A stretch of 64,000 bases of DNA from Sclerurus mexicanus (Eukaryota > Chordata > Aves > Passeriformes > Furnariidae), in contig VWZF01003402.1 in assembly GCA_013396755.1 (NCBI GenBank), positions 496,001 to 560,000 of the forward strand. Reading direction: 5' to 3'. Below the pieces are notes generated by a model, which made no database searches, had not been told where the DNA came from, and was given only the letters and a program-made list of their open reading frames with translations. Below, in pieces: positions 49,301-62,882 of this stretch; position 1 is the first letter of the stretch, and each line of letters opens with the position of its first letter. The position numbers and the translations under genes were made by a program.

Positions 49301-52300
49301 GCATAGGTATAGTGTAAATCTTGCTTGATCTTTAAACATAGTCACAATTCTATTAACCTTTTTTCATTATTCAACAAGCATAAATATAAATATATATATA
49401 AATATAATATGAAATGTTAATTTTTTGTGACTTCATGTGCTCCATTTTTAAGTTTGTAAAACAAATTATTTTTGTCAAAATATTTCTAAATCCTTGTTTT
49501 TTGACACCTATAAATATGGATACTGTGGGTTTACAGCAATCTTATTAAGGACATAGTTTAGTCTTTATACCTATTAACATCAATAGAACTTTTGTCCCAA
49601 TAAAACTTTAATATTAACATTCTTTTGTTGACTTAAGGTGTCTGTAAAATATGTTTTCCTTATACCTATCACATATATTTAAAATATATTTAATTTTTTA
49701 TAACCATGTATATATATCATCACACTGGATGACAGTGTAGATATTTTATATAAAATATTTTATTGAATGTGGATAGAAGACAACTCTGAAACTGGATAAA
49801 GTTGACCCATTTGGTCTTACTAAACATGGTATATAAATCAGAGTAATTCTAGCAATCATGTTCTAGACTAGTTTGTGAAGTCTAATTAGAAGAGTGAACA
49901 TGAAACAAATTATTTTATTAGTATAATATATTGCTTCTCTTTCAGAAAATTCAGATAATGAATAAACTAGCTCAAATCCTACAAAAAGTTAACACATATG
50001 AAGGTAGCAATGGATTTTATACAAAATATTGCCTGTTTTGATGTACAATATGTAAGTGCTCTACTGTCATGTAGGTAACCTCTCTTTGGAAAGGATTTCT
50101 TGCATGAGACTAGAGTTTTATGAGAGTTTTAGTAGAACTGTTACAATATATTCAAAAAGGCTTTGTATGTCTTGATAAGTGAATAACATTTCCTCTTCTA
50201 TGAGGAACTGGAAGATATCTTTCTTCTGTATTGACCTAATGGTTTTCAAAATTTCCTCAAAAGTCCATTAAACTGAAAAAGATCACTTGAATTAACATAG
50301 AAAAATTTTAAAAAGAAAACCAGAAACCTTTTTTTTGGAGGTATTGACAGGATGCAAGGAGATACTTTACTGGCACCCCTCAGAGACACAACATGGAGCA
50401 GCAATGTGTGCAGAAGTCCTCTTCAGACTCTGATGAGAATGTTTTTATAATTAATGCACCATGAAGAGTGAACATATTGCAATATAGAAGAAGTGATTTT
50501 TGTGTGTTTTTGAGGAAGTAGAAAAAATACATTAAACTGATATTCAGAAGATAATCCAATTGTCCATTTGACAGCAAATAAAGGCCGCTGATAATCTTTT
50601 ATCATTCAAGTAGTAGTCAGTCAAAGGTTAATACTACTTGCAGAAATAAGCAGTCTACACTGTTGCTCTTACTTTTGCTGTACAAGCTGAAGATTTAGTT
50701 CATAATGAAAGGAAAATCCAAAATGTTACCTTCTAAATAGAGGCAAACAGTGTAAGTTGCAATGATTTAAATGTAATGGAGGGCTTTATTAAAAAAAATC
50801 AACTGAGTACAAGACCAGTTAAATACTATGCCAAATCTAATTAGTTGCTTTGTTTATATCCCTGGCAAAAAGTGAGATGTATTATTATACCAAAACCCTA
50901 TAAGAAAAAAGTGTCATGGGTATTTAACCGCATACAGATAATGCTTATCATTTATGCCAACCTTGAAATGAAGTACAGCCAGTTTTCAAGATCTAATAAG
51001 ATCTGACATATTAATTACAGGGTTGTTTTTGTTTTCCAGTTTTAATTTCAGGGCAATTGTAGTTCAAGCATAGATTTAACTAAAAGCACTGTTTTGGCAG
51101 ATACTATTGCTTCTGGCACATCAGTGTAAAAAAAAAATAGATCTTACTGGAGACAACTTGGGCAGCAGCTCTGCTCTTGGTTTAGAGATGGTTTGAAAGT
51201 GAATGTAACAAAAACAGTTTTACTAGGGAAACGTTGGGAACTTACCCATTTTCACAATCTTATGCTTTTAACTCTCACTGGCAGCAGCACTCTCCTTGTT
51301 GCAATGGTGGAGATTCTGCCTCAATCTGTCCATGCCAGGAAAATATGGAGCACTTCTTACTAGTACTCTAAGTTATATCACATCCGTTCATAGTGGTGGT
51401 CAAATGCTTTAAAGCAGAGCAGAAAGGAATAAACTGCCACCATTATGGGACCCAAAGGGAAAAGTTGATACAGCATATCTCAAGTGGCATCTTTGGCCTC
51501 TTCCATTAACATGAAAGTTATCTAAGGGTCACTCTTTAAAAAAATAAAGCTCCTGAGCACAGTAAAACTGACATAGCAGTGGTATCTCCCTACAACTAGG
51601 GCTACATCCAGCTCAATTTTTATTTTCAAATTAACTAACTAATTTAGTTAACTTTATTGCTTTAGTTAATTTTATTGCTTTTTATTAAAAACAAACAAAA
51701 AATGCAGATTTCCTAAAACCATTTCTTCATATTAGAATTTGGTTTCAGTATGAAAATTGTTAAGGTTTTAAACAATCACTCAGTTTAAAGCAAAGCAACT
51801 GCTACTAAGCTTTGAAGTCTTGATAGTTTGCAGAGACTTTTCATCAGGAAATGAAGATAAGTAGCAAAGTCATAGCTCAAAATTGTAAGAATACCTCACC
51901 TGGTATAAATAAAAACTTTGGGATTAAGACTTCCACATTGCCTGGATGTTTCCTATATGTATGTGGTTTTTTGTTCAGTTCTTTATTCAAATTTCCTGCA
52001 GAAAATTTTAAGATTGTGTAATCTGTTGCTGTTGAAGACTAGAACTTCTGTGGAATTTAAGGCCTTTGGAACTAGGAAATATGTTAAAGACATAATTGTA
52101 AGAATATATCAGCAGCAATATATCTGAAATAATAACAAATTCTATTTAAACCTTTATTTTCTGAAAGCTTTGAGTCTCATAACTACCAAATTTGTCTCAT
52201 GTTGATTATTTTTCATTGAAAATGTGTGAAAGAGACCTAAAAAGTATAACTTGCAGCTTCTTATTTCAGTTCGATACTGAGTGTAGAAAGATAGAGCAAT

Positions 52301-53270
52301 TAAAAAACATATCCTGTCACTGAAATTTCATGGTTGGAATTTAAATTGGATTTCAAGATCAGGGGAAATAATGTCATAATGAGTGTTAGTATGCAGAAAG
52401 TCACAGAAAGTTAATGGACTTTAAAAACTGACACATCATTCTAGAAGACTCATTAACACATTCCTTGACTTCATAAGAGATATAACTAATGATAGATGCA
52501 TTGAATTAATTAAAGAAAGGAACTCCCAGCACAGAGATGTGTCTATGTAAGAAATGACAATGGTAAACTATGAATTAAAGGAAGAAAAATAGAGTAAATG
52601 TTAAAAAAAAAATAAAAATCAATTCTTGAAATAAATGTACCTTGATAAAACTTTTAGAAGATTTTGACATTCATTTTTTCAACTCCTTCAAAATTTTCAC
52701 TTCTGAAATTGAAACATAGCATTGAAGCTTTAAAGGATTTTTAGTTATTCCTGAAACTCAGTTTGAAGGAAAAGGTGGCACCATAGTAAGATATCTGCAT
52801 ATTCAATGACAGTTGCTGCCCAAACTCAGGAGATTTCAATAGTATGCCTGAAAGAGAAAATGACTTAGGTGTAATTTTGCTCTTTAAAAGATGTCATTAT
52901 AGTAGTTCTCATTATCCGTGTTCAAAACTCTATCATGGGAGCTGGAAGGATCATACCTGTTCTATTAGTTTAACTGTAATAAATGGGTGCTAAAAATCAA
53001 AGTCAGTACCACCCTGATGATCCCTGTGATTCAGGAGAACTAATGAAATATTTAGAATTCACAAGGCAAAAATAAAAAGAATATGCAACATTTGGAAATG
53101 TTAAGGCAAATTATCAAATTATATCGAAGACACTTTTAATCCCTTGCACTCTCAGATACTCCTTGCTGAAAAACATTATTTTCCTAATTGTAATAGGCCA
53201 GAAGAGATGAAAATGTTAACATGTTTTTATCAATAATCCAGCAAATAACTGCGTTAATGATCTCACAGCC
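46396..53270. other. AT-rich non-coding sequence
   Basis: Nearly 7 kb with no supported gene or mobile element. It contains the A/C-only tract at 48032-48128, a doubled 10-mer (CAGTCTATTG) at 48411-48430, and TA-rich runs around 49389-49404. Confidence 0.5.
48032..48128. repeat. A/C-only low-complexity tract
   Basis: All 97 bases are A or C, with a C8 run, AAC units, then AACC and CAAA units. The minus strand is therefore pure T/G. Confidence 0.95.
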
Positions 53271-53341
53271 TATTAACAATCAGATTATGTTACATATATA
53301 GAATTCCCTTCTATCAACAATCAAATTATGTTACATATATA
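53271..53341. repeat. 41-bp-period tandem duplication
   Basis: TATTAACAATCAGATTATGT at 53271 recurs as TATCAACAATCAAATTATGT at 53312. Both are followed by TACATATATA, giving 28 of 30 matches, with an 11-base linker after the first copy. Confidence 0.9.
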
Positions 53342-56300
53342 TGTTACAGAATTGTCTACTGCCATCTGCTATCTTCACAATGAATCCTGAAACCTAGTAA
53401 GAGCATTAAATATAACGCTGAATGAGAAAGAAGCCATGAAAAATATCTATAAAATCTATTCATCTAAATAAAATTTCCAAACTTTTATATATTTTTTATC
53501 ATGCATGTTATTTAAATCAGGGAAAGTTCATTTCAGAAATCAAGTGTCCAAACTTACTACAGTGTTCCTACAAAGTGCAGCTCTGGTAAACAGAATGTGA
53601 ACAGATCTTAGCAACTGATTACAGAACTGATTACTGCAGAAATGCATGTGAGAGAGTTAAAATTGATTAAATGAACACAATTTCATTATACCTGACAAAA
53701 CTATAAGAAAAGGTAGATCTTCCCTCCAGCTGTTCTACAATTCCTTTTTAATTCTAACCTTAAGCTCCATGCAATTACAGGAAAACTTCCAACACCTGAG
53801 AACCATTTCAATTCCATTCTACAGCTCATAGCCAAATTGAGAGGCAAGCAGGCCCCTTAATTCTACTCAGGGATGTAGATGTCACATGCATGAAAAATAA
53901 GCACAGTCATGTTATCAGTATAAATAAAGATTTTAATGTAAAAATAATCTGAAACAGATAACTGTTTTAGTGGTGACAATGAAAAACCATAGGATAATTA
54001 AGATAAGGAACTACTGGAAATTTGACATATTTTAAAAAACAGAGAAAGATAAAAAAGCAAAGGGAATACACACATGGTTTAAAACTGGAAAGGTCATGAA
54101 ATAAAGATCTATAATAAATTAAATGAGAGAGGTCAGCTAAATAGTCATGTAACAATTTACATTTAAATCTCCATTCTATATGTCAAAATTACCTCCCACA
54201 AATGAAGACATTTCATATATATTTTACAGGAACATAGTTTATTAAGTCAAAGCTCCCAATACAGTCAATTATTATTTTCTCACTATTTCAATTAGTTTGA
54301 AAACAGAATATAGAGTTGAAACAAAGTAGGTACAAAATACTCTAATTCCTCTTGGTGACTTCCTTAAAACAAATAAATTTCATATAGATATCAATTTGAG
54401 TGTGACGCAAATTGATTCAAATTTCTCCAGCATCTCCTAAGTGTTGGCATACTCCTTGTTCCATACACAAGCTTTACAGTGTGTGGATGTGAAATAAAAC
54501 TGATCTTGCAGAATGGAGCAGTTAAGCAATACAAATACAAATTTTGTATTGAAGCTAAAAAGAAAACCCATTTGATCCTTATATTTAAGTAGAAAATAAC
54601 GGAATGAATGCTGAACTATATTTGGTTATATTGCTCTCCCAGCAGGCTGGGAAATACCATATCCAGCAGTTCCCCACAGTAAGTATGCAAAGCTGCCACC
54701 CTATAAAATTGCATCTCTGCAAGTTACAGAAAGTACTGTACCAAAACCTGATGTTTTTACACTGTGTTTAAAAAAACACCTCTCTCACGCTATATATGTA
54801 TTTTAAATAGTATGGAATGGTGTCACAGACCAGGACAAAATGTGTGTTTCTAATCTTTGACATAGTTTCTCCAATATATTCCCTCATTTTTTTTATTGTA
54901 GTTCACCTTGGCTCTCTGATTGCATTCTTACCAGGGTTTGGTGAAAAAGTGTGTCACTAAGGCTTTTGTTTCAGTCTGACCCTCACCACATCTTCTGCAT
55001 TTTCATGATGTTTTATTATTCATTTCAGAGTTTCTACATCCAGCAAACCCTGAGCCTGATAGATATGATTTTATGTGTCTTACCTAGAAGATTTAAAAGC
55101 AGATTTAGATCTGCAGATTTACCCCTTAATCAATTAAGCTGCTGATCATGTGCCCTCCTTCCCTCGGAAAGAGTTAACACTTTGCATTCATGAGGGATAC
55201 ATACTAATCACACAAGCAGAGATGTGTTTATTACTTCATAATATTATGCTGGTATTTCTTATCCTTTACAAACTTGTTTTTCAGTAGTCTGTCTTATTTC
55301 TACAAAAGAATCCTGCTTCTCATTTTAGCTAAAATGTATTAAGATGTAATTTTCTGTTGTAAACAGGAGGAAAAACATGCAAATGGAGAAAAAAAACCCA
55401 CCACACCTAAGCAAAGTTCTTTTTTGTCACATATATAAATTCACTTTAGAATTTTGCAAAGGATGTATAATTTGCCAAATCTAGTAATTCTTCTTAAGTT
55501 ATCTGCATTTTACAACAATAATGAAGAGTTCAGATACATATAATTGAGAATATAATATTTTATGCAGCAACTGCCTACAAGTGTAAACTGTTGCCATCAT
55601 TCACTCTGCCAAGGAAGGAGCTGAAAAATATTCCTACATTCGTACAACCATCAAGATTTAGGTGTTCCAGAAACAGAACTACACTATCTAGGGACTACAG
55701 CAAAGGAGGCATCACTGGAGGAATGCATTAAGAAGTATTAATTCTTAGTCAACGTGGTGGTTATTTTGAGGGGATTAGCTGGAATAAAATTTACTAAACA
55801 GATTTTGTTCACTATCTCATGGAGATAGAACTAGTCAGTTGTACATATTTCCTATTATATACTCCAAGCAAATATGTTTGTAATACAGCATTCCCATTCT
55901 CAGATTTATGTTAAAAAAAAAAAAAAAGCTAAAAAGAAATCACTAGATGTGGATTTCTTTCTGGAATGTATATAAACCTTTCCCCTAAAGAGATTTGGCT
56001 ACTTGCAGATATTTGATGTCTACAATAATAGAAGTTAGTTAAGAAACCAGGTATTCAGTTGTGGGATTTTTTTAAACGGTGTGGGCAATACATAATTCAT
56101 CATTGCTACCATAATTGCAAAAGCTTGGCTACTATATCTGTTGCTTAGAATTCTGCTGGCAATCTATTCACAATGGCCACATTCACATCTCGCAGCAGGA
56201 TCCTACTACAAGGTCAGTCATGCATAAAGAGGTGAAGTATTCTCACTACAGGAGTACAATCTCTTGGAACAACTGGCAGATCAGCAGATTCTACTTGCTC

Positions 56301-58132
56301 AACCTTCATAAAGACTCACAGCAGTAACTCTGTTTAACCAGCAGAGTTCAAAATTTGAAACCTTGTCCTCTACAGAAATTGGTCACAGATTGCTCCTGAA
56401 ACTGGCCCTGCAACACAATAACCAATCAATTCCTGCAATGCTGTGCTATTACCTTGATGACCCATTTAATGGATGGATATTATAAGGTCTTTTTTGGTGT
56501 TATAACAGTCAAAAAAGTCAAATGGGAGAGTAATTTGCACCCTTACAATTTCAGAAACCTGTCATTGAAAAGGCTTTTGTAAGAGTATGATATTTTTATG
56601 TAAATATACCAGTAACTAAAGGGAAATAAAACTAGAAAAAGTGATGTTGGAGACACTAAAAACATTTTAAACTCCTTTATTTGACATTTTTCCATGTAAA
56701 TATTGAAAGCGAATTAACATTTTTAAGATATTTTTGGTGAGAATGTCACAGTTCTTAATTTTTTCTAAAATGTACATATAGCTTAAATGAAACAGTAAGA
56801 TTTGGTTTTTCTTTTCCTCCTCTATTTGTTTCAACCTTGTACAATCTGAAACTGTGATTTGAACCAGGTTCCATTCATAGCAGGCCAGGTACAGAAAGAA
56901 AAATTGAAATCTTTAAAGTCTATTATCACTACCCCAAAGGGAATCACGTAAAAAATTAGCATTAAAAAAATCATTACATTCCTTTTTAATTTGTGACAGA
57001 AAACTGACAATGTTAAATAAAATCACATTTCAGAGGCTGTAAAATGTGGAAATGGAAACATTTGTTCATGGCTTTCACTAGCAATGTTTACCATTTCACC
57101 AGGTGAAATCATGTCTAAATCATTTACATTCTACTACGAAGAGTAATACATTCAATAGGTTATATACAACCACAGAACATCATCAAAAGCCTAAAGAGAA
57201 ATAGAAAGGGCCTCTCAGCTGTGACCAAGATATAAATTTTAAAATCTGGTACTTTAAAGAACTACAGTGCACACAAAATGGTGATGTCAGAAGGAGAGTG
57301 TACAGTTTCTCTTAGGAGAGTGTTGAAATACATGGTGCAGCAAAGCAGAAAAACAAGGCAAGTAGAAGACATTGAGAAGAATAACATTTGTTAGCTGCCA
57401 TATTGTCTTGGAAAAAAATTCCAAGGAGAGAATACACTACACCTTAGATGAAGAACTTTTGCATGATATAAAATTATTCAATTTATGTTAAAGTGGTACA
57501 TAGAAGGTAGGACTCACAGTGGTAATACATTAGCCATGTATTAGAAGTAGTGCATCTTTTTCCTTAATTACAGTGTAGTGAACTTTTATTGCCTAAAGAG
57601 TGAGAGGATATTCACAATGAAAGGTCTGCCCTACCGAACATGTTCGGGGGAATGCTACAGGGGAACTTGATAACTCTACTGTTGATAAAGGATTAAGCTA
57701 TGAACATCCCATCCACACCATACTGAGATATTACTGCATACAGGAGCTGTACTAGGTTATCAGAATCAATGCTGAGCAAAGCTGGTGGTTTTGCTAATGC
57801 AACACTGTAGCAATATTAACTGCTCTCCTGAAAGCAACATAGGCAAGTTTATGCTCAGGTTATTATTATTTGTGCTGGAGCCCAGTAGGTATCAGTGGAA
57901 GTTTTTAATTCTGGTGGTTTTTACTCTCTGCATAGTGTTCCATTGTGCATGCAGGTAAGTCTCATTGATCCTGGCTGAGGTTGACTAGTTAATCATGTAT
58001 GACAGAGTTCTGAAATTTTAAGATGCCTTCATTTTCTCTCTGCGAGTAAGTTATTGTAAACTGTTTATTTCTGCTTTGGAGGTTACTCTGCATTAGAATA
58101 CAGCAACTGATATCAATAAAAACATTATGCAA
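53342..58132. other. AT-rich non-coding sequence
   Basis: No gene or mobile element recognised. A 14-base perfect palindrome with two CpGs lies at 57634-57647. A run of 16 A lies at about 55912-55927. Confidence 0.5.
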
Positions 58133-58252
58133 ACGTGCTAATAATGGCAAGGTTGTGCGTTTGATCCCTGTATGGGCCATTCACTTAAGAGGTGGACTCA
58201 CTGATCCTTGTGTGACCATTCCAATTCACAATATTCTGTGATTCTGTGATTT
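58133..58252 (+). mobile_element. tRNA-Ile/CR1-tailed SINE (TguSINE1-like), 5'-truncated
   Basis: The first part (58135-58178) corresponds to the 3' half of tRNA-Ile: GTGCTAATAATGGCAAGG covers the anticodon arm with AAT, TGCGTTTGATCCC is the T-arm or B-box region, and TGTATGGGCCA is the 3' acceptor strand. It then runs without a break into a CR1-like 3' tail (TTCACTTAAGAGGTGGACTC, then ATTCTGTGATTCTGTGATTT at about 58232-58251). The tRNA 5' half, with the A box, is missing or unrecognisable, so this copy is 5'-truncated and could not be transcribed by RNA polymerase III. From memory, SINEs of this structure are known from passerine birds. They borrow the CR1 reverse transcriptase through the shared tail. 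Confidence 0.85.
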
Positions 58253-58405
58253 AAATTTTTAGGCAAGCATTTAAGTAAATATTTATATGTTCACTAAGTT
58301 GAAAACAAACCAGGTATTTGGAACTAATATGCAATGTGTGCACAGTATTTCAAAGTCTGTTGTTTGCCTCTGTTTCACCCCTTTGAATGTAAAAAGTAAA
58401 AAAAA

Positions 58406-58435
58406 CCCCAACCAACCAATCAACCAACCAACCAA
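58406..58435. repeat. CCAA simple repeat
   Basis: Imperfect ACCA/CCAA units after a run of A. Short simple-sequence DNA. Confidence 0.85.
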
Positions 58436-61400
58436 TGAAACAAAACTCTATAGTTATAATTGTGTTAATGTACAGAAATTTAAACTTCAATAGCCATATT
58501 TAAGCATGCTAATTATACAAAATGATTGAAGATCAGATTTAAAGCCTGAAAGTTATTAGAACCATTTACAGAATTTTGAGGAAAAGAACATGAATAGTTG
58601 CCCTGATTCTTCACATGATTTTATCTGTTTATGTTGCTGTATTTAAATAATTTCTGTTCCTTCATAAGCAGTTTTTACAAGATTTCAAAGAGATCTGGGT
58701 TTTTTGACACACATTAACCTGAATTGCTCATTAACTGTCTAGACTAGAACACTGAAGGACATTAAAACCCAACATGCCTCAATTGTAGCTTTCAAGGTTA
58801 GTCTTGCACTAAAGCAAAAAAATATTAAGGGTTTCTAAATGATGTCTGTATTTAGGTCCAGAAAGATTTAGCTGCATGTAAAGCAGATTCTTCTGAATTT
58901 CAAGAATATTCAAGAATATCAAGTGGAAAACTGATAGTGATTCTATTGTTAAAGAAAACTGTTTTTCACAGAAATTTAATTCAAGCTCTGGAACTTGCAG
59001 AAATCAGCTAATGTTCTTGATGACAAAGAGTACACCATGCATGAAAACATGTCACAGGATAAGTATTGTGCAGCAACCACATTTTAGTAGTTTTTAAATG
59101 GGAAAACTTTTTTATTATTATTATTTAGACTATTTTTAAAGTACTTATAATCTTAGGCATCCTTCTGTTGTGAAACAAACACCAATTTAAAAGAACTAAA
59201 ATAAACTAAGTGATTCTAAAGAAAATAATTCTCTAGTTTCCTATAATCAATAAAGGTATGGAACTCAAGGTATAAATTATGCTAGGTTAAGGTTAAGATT
59301 ACACTAGATTATAACAGCATGAATTGATCATACTTTAGAGTGCTGCAAGACTCTTCCATGTTAGCACTACAAAATGATAGTTAATATCTTTTTTTTTTTT
59401 TTTTGTGGTAATTCTTGTTTTATAGACTTGCTTATCTTCTTACACTTGTGTAAATCAAGAGTTATTCTACTGAAATAAATTGTTATAACACTATAAACAT
59501 TCAAATTGAAGAAAACAGAAATAGTATCTCTCAAGTGGACTTTTGGAAAGATTTGCAATAAAGAAAAAGTATAACATGAAGATGTATATCAGTAGATATA
59601 AATAAATGCAAAATAATCTTCTTGCTCATCATCTCAGTGCTCCCAGATGTCTCAGAATTAGAGAGTATAGATGAAAAATGCAGTTGTTATTTTGTTTTCT
59701 CTAACAGAAAATTAGAGGTAGGAAGAGTTCCAGGGGTAAATTCCCTCAGAGGAAAAAAGGGTATAAATAAATACTCTAATCAATGGAATGTAAGCTGACT
59801 GATAGAAGTAGTAGCGAGGAGAACCAGATGTTGTTTTATAGCTCATGTAGAATCTTCTTAAGGAAAAGAAGTGCAGCAGAAAAGGTTTCCTAAGTATTGA
59901 GAAATATTCAGAGACAAAATGGCTTTTCTCCTGAATTAAGGTAGACTAAAGGCATTTTCAAAAAAAAAAGAGAGAGACTTTATGAGAGCAAATATTCTCA
60001 TATGGGGTATTTCTCTGGCATGTAGATGATGTCCTATAATTTCAAATTGCTTATTTCTGTTTTGTATGATATAAACTTGAATTTGATCTTATAAACCCTA
60101 AAAGAGCACATAGACAGGATGTTGAATATTTTGATATGTATGAGAGTTTTTCTCTACATAGTTTTGGGCCATCTAAATGCTCTACATAGTTTGGTAATGG
60201 CACACAATCGAGGTGGTTAATTTCCATTATCTGATACATAGTTACTGGCTAAATTGTAAAAGGCTTTGAAGAACTCTGGCCTGCAGTAGCCAATTATCTG
60301 ACCCAGACACCCAGGCGGTGAGAACTGTGTTCTCATAGACAGATTTCGAACAGACCTCAAACAAGGACCTTCTGCATGGCCTTTGAATGTTCTGATCTCA
60401 GACCTATTTCTATTGCCTGACAGGAAAATCTATTCTCATTGTCTAGACTGACAGAGATTCTATTGTCAAGCTAAAAAAAAGGCTTTCCCATGTAAGTTTT
60501 CTCCAGGCTCCTACACTAAAGTAGTCTGACAAAAACCTCATTGTTCTTAATATCATCCTGTTTAATAGAAACTATGAAACCCTAAGTGCTAGAACTGGCT
60601 ATGTTATTTTTTCAAAATAGTGGTTAAGATTGACATGTAGCTAAATAAGACACAGAAGATGTCTAGAGCTGAGACAGGTTTTCCGTTGCAGGCCTATATG
60701 AGCCAAAGAAATAAAAAGACTCGTATTAAGAACTACAACAGTGTAGCTCTGTAGTTTAATATAGGCAATTCTTCCATTTTTTTAACTTCATCAGATATAA
60801 TTTCTTAAAACATATCCAGACAAGGTAATTAAACTAGTATGCTGTATTTCTGCACATTGTCTCTTAACTTTGCAGTTATACCAATAATTCTATTTTGAGG
60901 GCTGCTAAGTTTTTTTTGCAAGATCTCCAAATAAGGTTTTGTGTATCAAGTGGTAGCCTACGCTCAGTTTGTTACAAGAGACTTCATGCATTTTCTGATA
61001 TATCTCTAGATTGTAGGTGTAAAGCTCATATATTAGAGGAATGAAATAATTACTAAATCTGGGGCTCTGTCAATCAAATTGTGACACTATGTATATAGTA
61101 CTGTAATGCCCTCACTTGTAGCTATGCAAACAGAACAGCAAAATCTCTCAGACAGTTCTTCCTGCAGGAACTTAAATACATGAAGTTTCAGTTTCTTACT
61201 CATCATTTATGAAGAGTCAGTGTCAAGTGACTCTACTGCTATTTACCTATCACTTTTGCTTTAAAGTTAGTGAGCATTTTGAAATGCACAGTCTTTCCCT
61301 GTGTGACAGGAAGGTCTGGAAATGGGCAGAGATGTGCTGAATGTACTGCCCATAGTTATTCTACTTTGCCCTGTGTATAGTTTTCAATGTTAGGGAAAAA

Positions 61401-62861
61401 TCTGTTCAGTATTCTTTCCCACTATACCTCATGCTTCCTGTAAAGGTTTTGAGCGCATCTGTATTTGTTAAAGAAATCTGTTCATTTACAGGAATAAGAG
61501 AGTTTTTGAGCTTTTCTACACTGTGTAACAGAGCACATGATAGTAATGTTCTCTTTTGTAAAGTCTACTGTGATGATATTACTGTATCAAAAAAGCACTT
61601 CAGATTGGATGTAGTATTGCTTTAATGCACATATACTCTCTTGTATGCTTGAAGTTGCACTGACTGTATATTACCTTTCTTGGATGTAGTGCAAAGATCT
61701 AAATTGCAAGAGCCAGATGTGCCAGATTAGGTGCTGTGTGTTAATTCTGCAAATATGCTAATCTCTTTTGAGTCAAGATATGAGTATTCTTAATTATGAA
61801 TAGTAGCATATACATAAAGTTATTATAAAGATAAAAGTCTAGCACATTCGGTTCAAGTTTTTTTGTTTGTTTGGGTTTTTTGCTTGTTTTGTTTTATTTT
61901 GTTTTCACAGTTTCAGCCTTTCTTAAAATTGGAAAGAGGAAAAAAAACATTGTTCTGGGAAAAAAATGTGCTCACATTGATACTGAAATTTACAAACCTA
62001 TATATTAGATTTTGTACTAGACTCATATGAAATTTAATTCATACCAACACCACTAGCATGTTATTATCTACTCTAAAGTATGACTGATTTCACTGTCTTG
62101 CCATCACTCATTTTTTGCTGGATTGAATAGAAAATGGTGGCTGTTGCCGCATTTTGTGGAGAACATGTATTGTTAAGCAAGCTCTGAAAACATTACTAGA
62201 TTTATTCATTTGTGTGACATGAGTAGAACCAGTGGAGTGGTGACACTACTTAATACAAATATTTTTCTGAATAAAAGGACAAAGACTTTCCTCCTCTCTC
62301 CTCTTCTCTGAGGATATTCAGAACAGGCTGTTAGTATGGAGTTCAACCCTTAGTATTAGTGGAAGCTGGTAAGTGATGCTTAAGCTTTATCTACTGAACT
62401 TTGTCCAAATTTAGTTATGCAGCTCCAGTCTTGGACAGTGAAGTTGTTTAGACATGGCCTTTGGTAAGCCTGAAATTCTGATTGGGAGAATAAAGTCACT
62501 GCTGTAGATTTAGGAGGCCCTTCTGTCTTTCGGGGTTTGACCTTTGCTGTGTCTGATGCCATGGCTGTTATCTTTCAATCAATGTTAAGAAAAAGCAGTC
62601 ATAGGTTTGTTTAAATGCAGCAGAGAGATTTTACACAAGTTTTGTGAGAGGCAAACACTGTGAATGTGATGACAGAATACAACTCTCAGCAATGCTACAG
62701 AAGTACAGACTGTAACTGGTATAAACTCTGAAATGAAGTGTGCAAAGGAAAGGTCAAAATGCTTTCCCTACAGAACAGTGAAGATGAAACATAGATGAAA
62801 CATTTGAGAAAGGTGTATTTGTCTTTGCTATCATTTTTAGGTGATAGAGACTGTGAGACTC

Positions 62862-62882
62862 TCTCAGTGAGACTCACTGAGA
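62862..62882. repeat. palindrome, 10-bp arms
   Basis: TCTCAGTGAG, one A, then CTCACTGAGA. A perfect inverted repeat, set in a GAGACT-rich patch (62847-62891). Confidence 0.95.

Noticed and set aside
58135..58178. Possible tRNA-Ile gene
   Set aside because: Only the 3' half is present, the A box and 5' acceptor strand are missing, and it runs directly into a CR1 tail; it is a SINE remnant.
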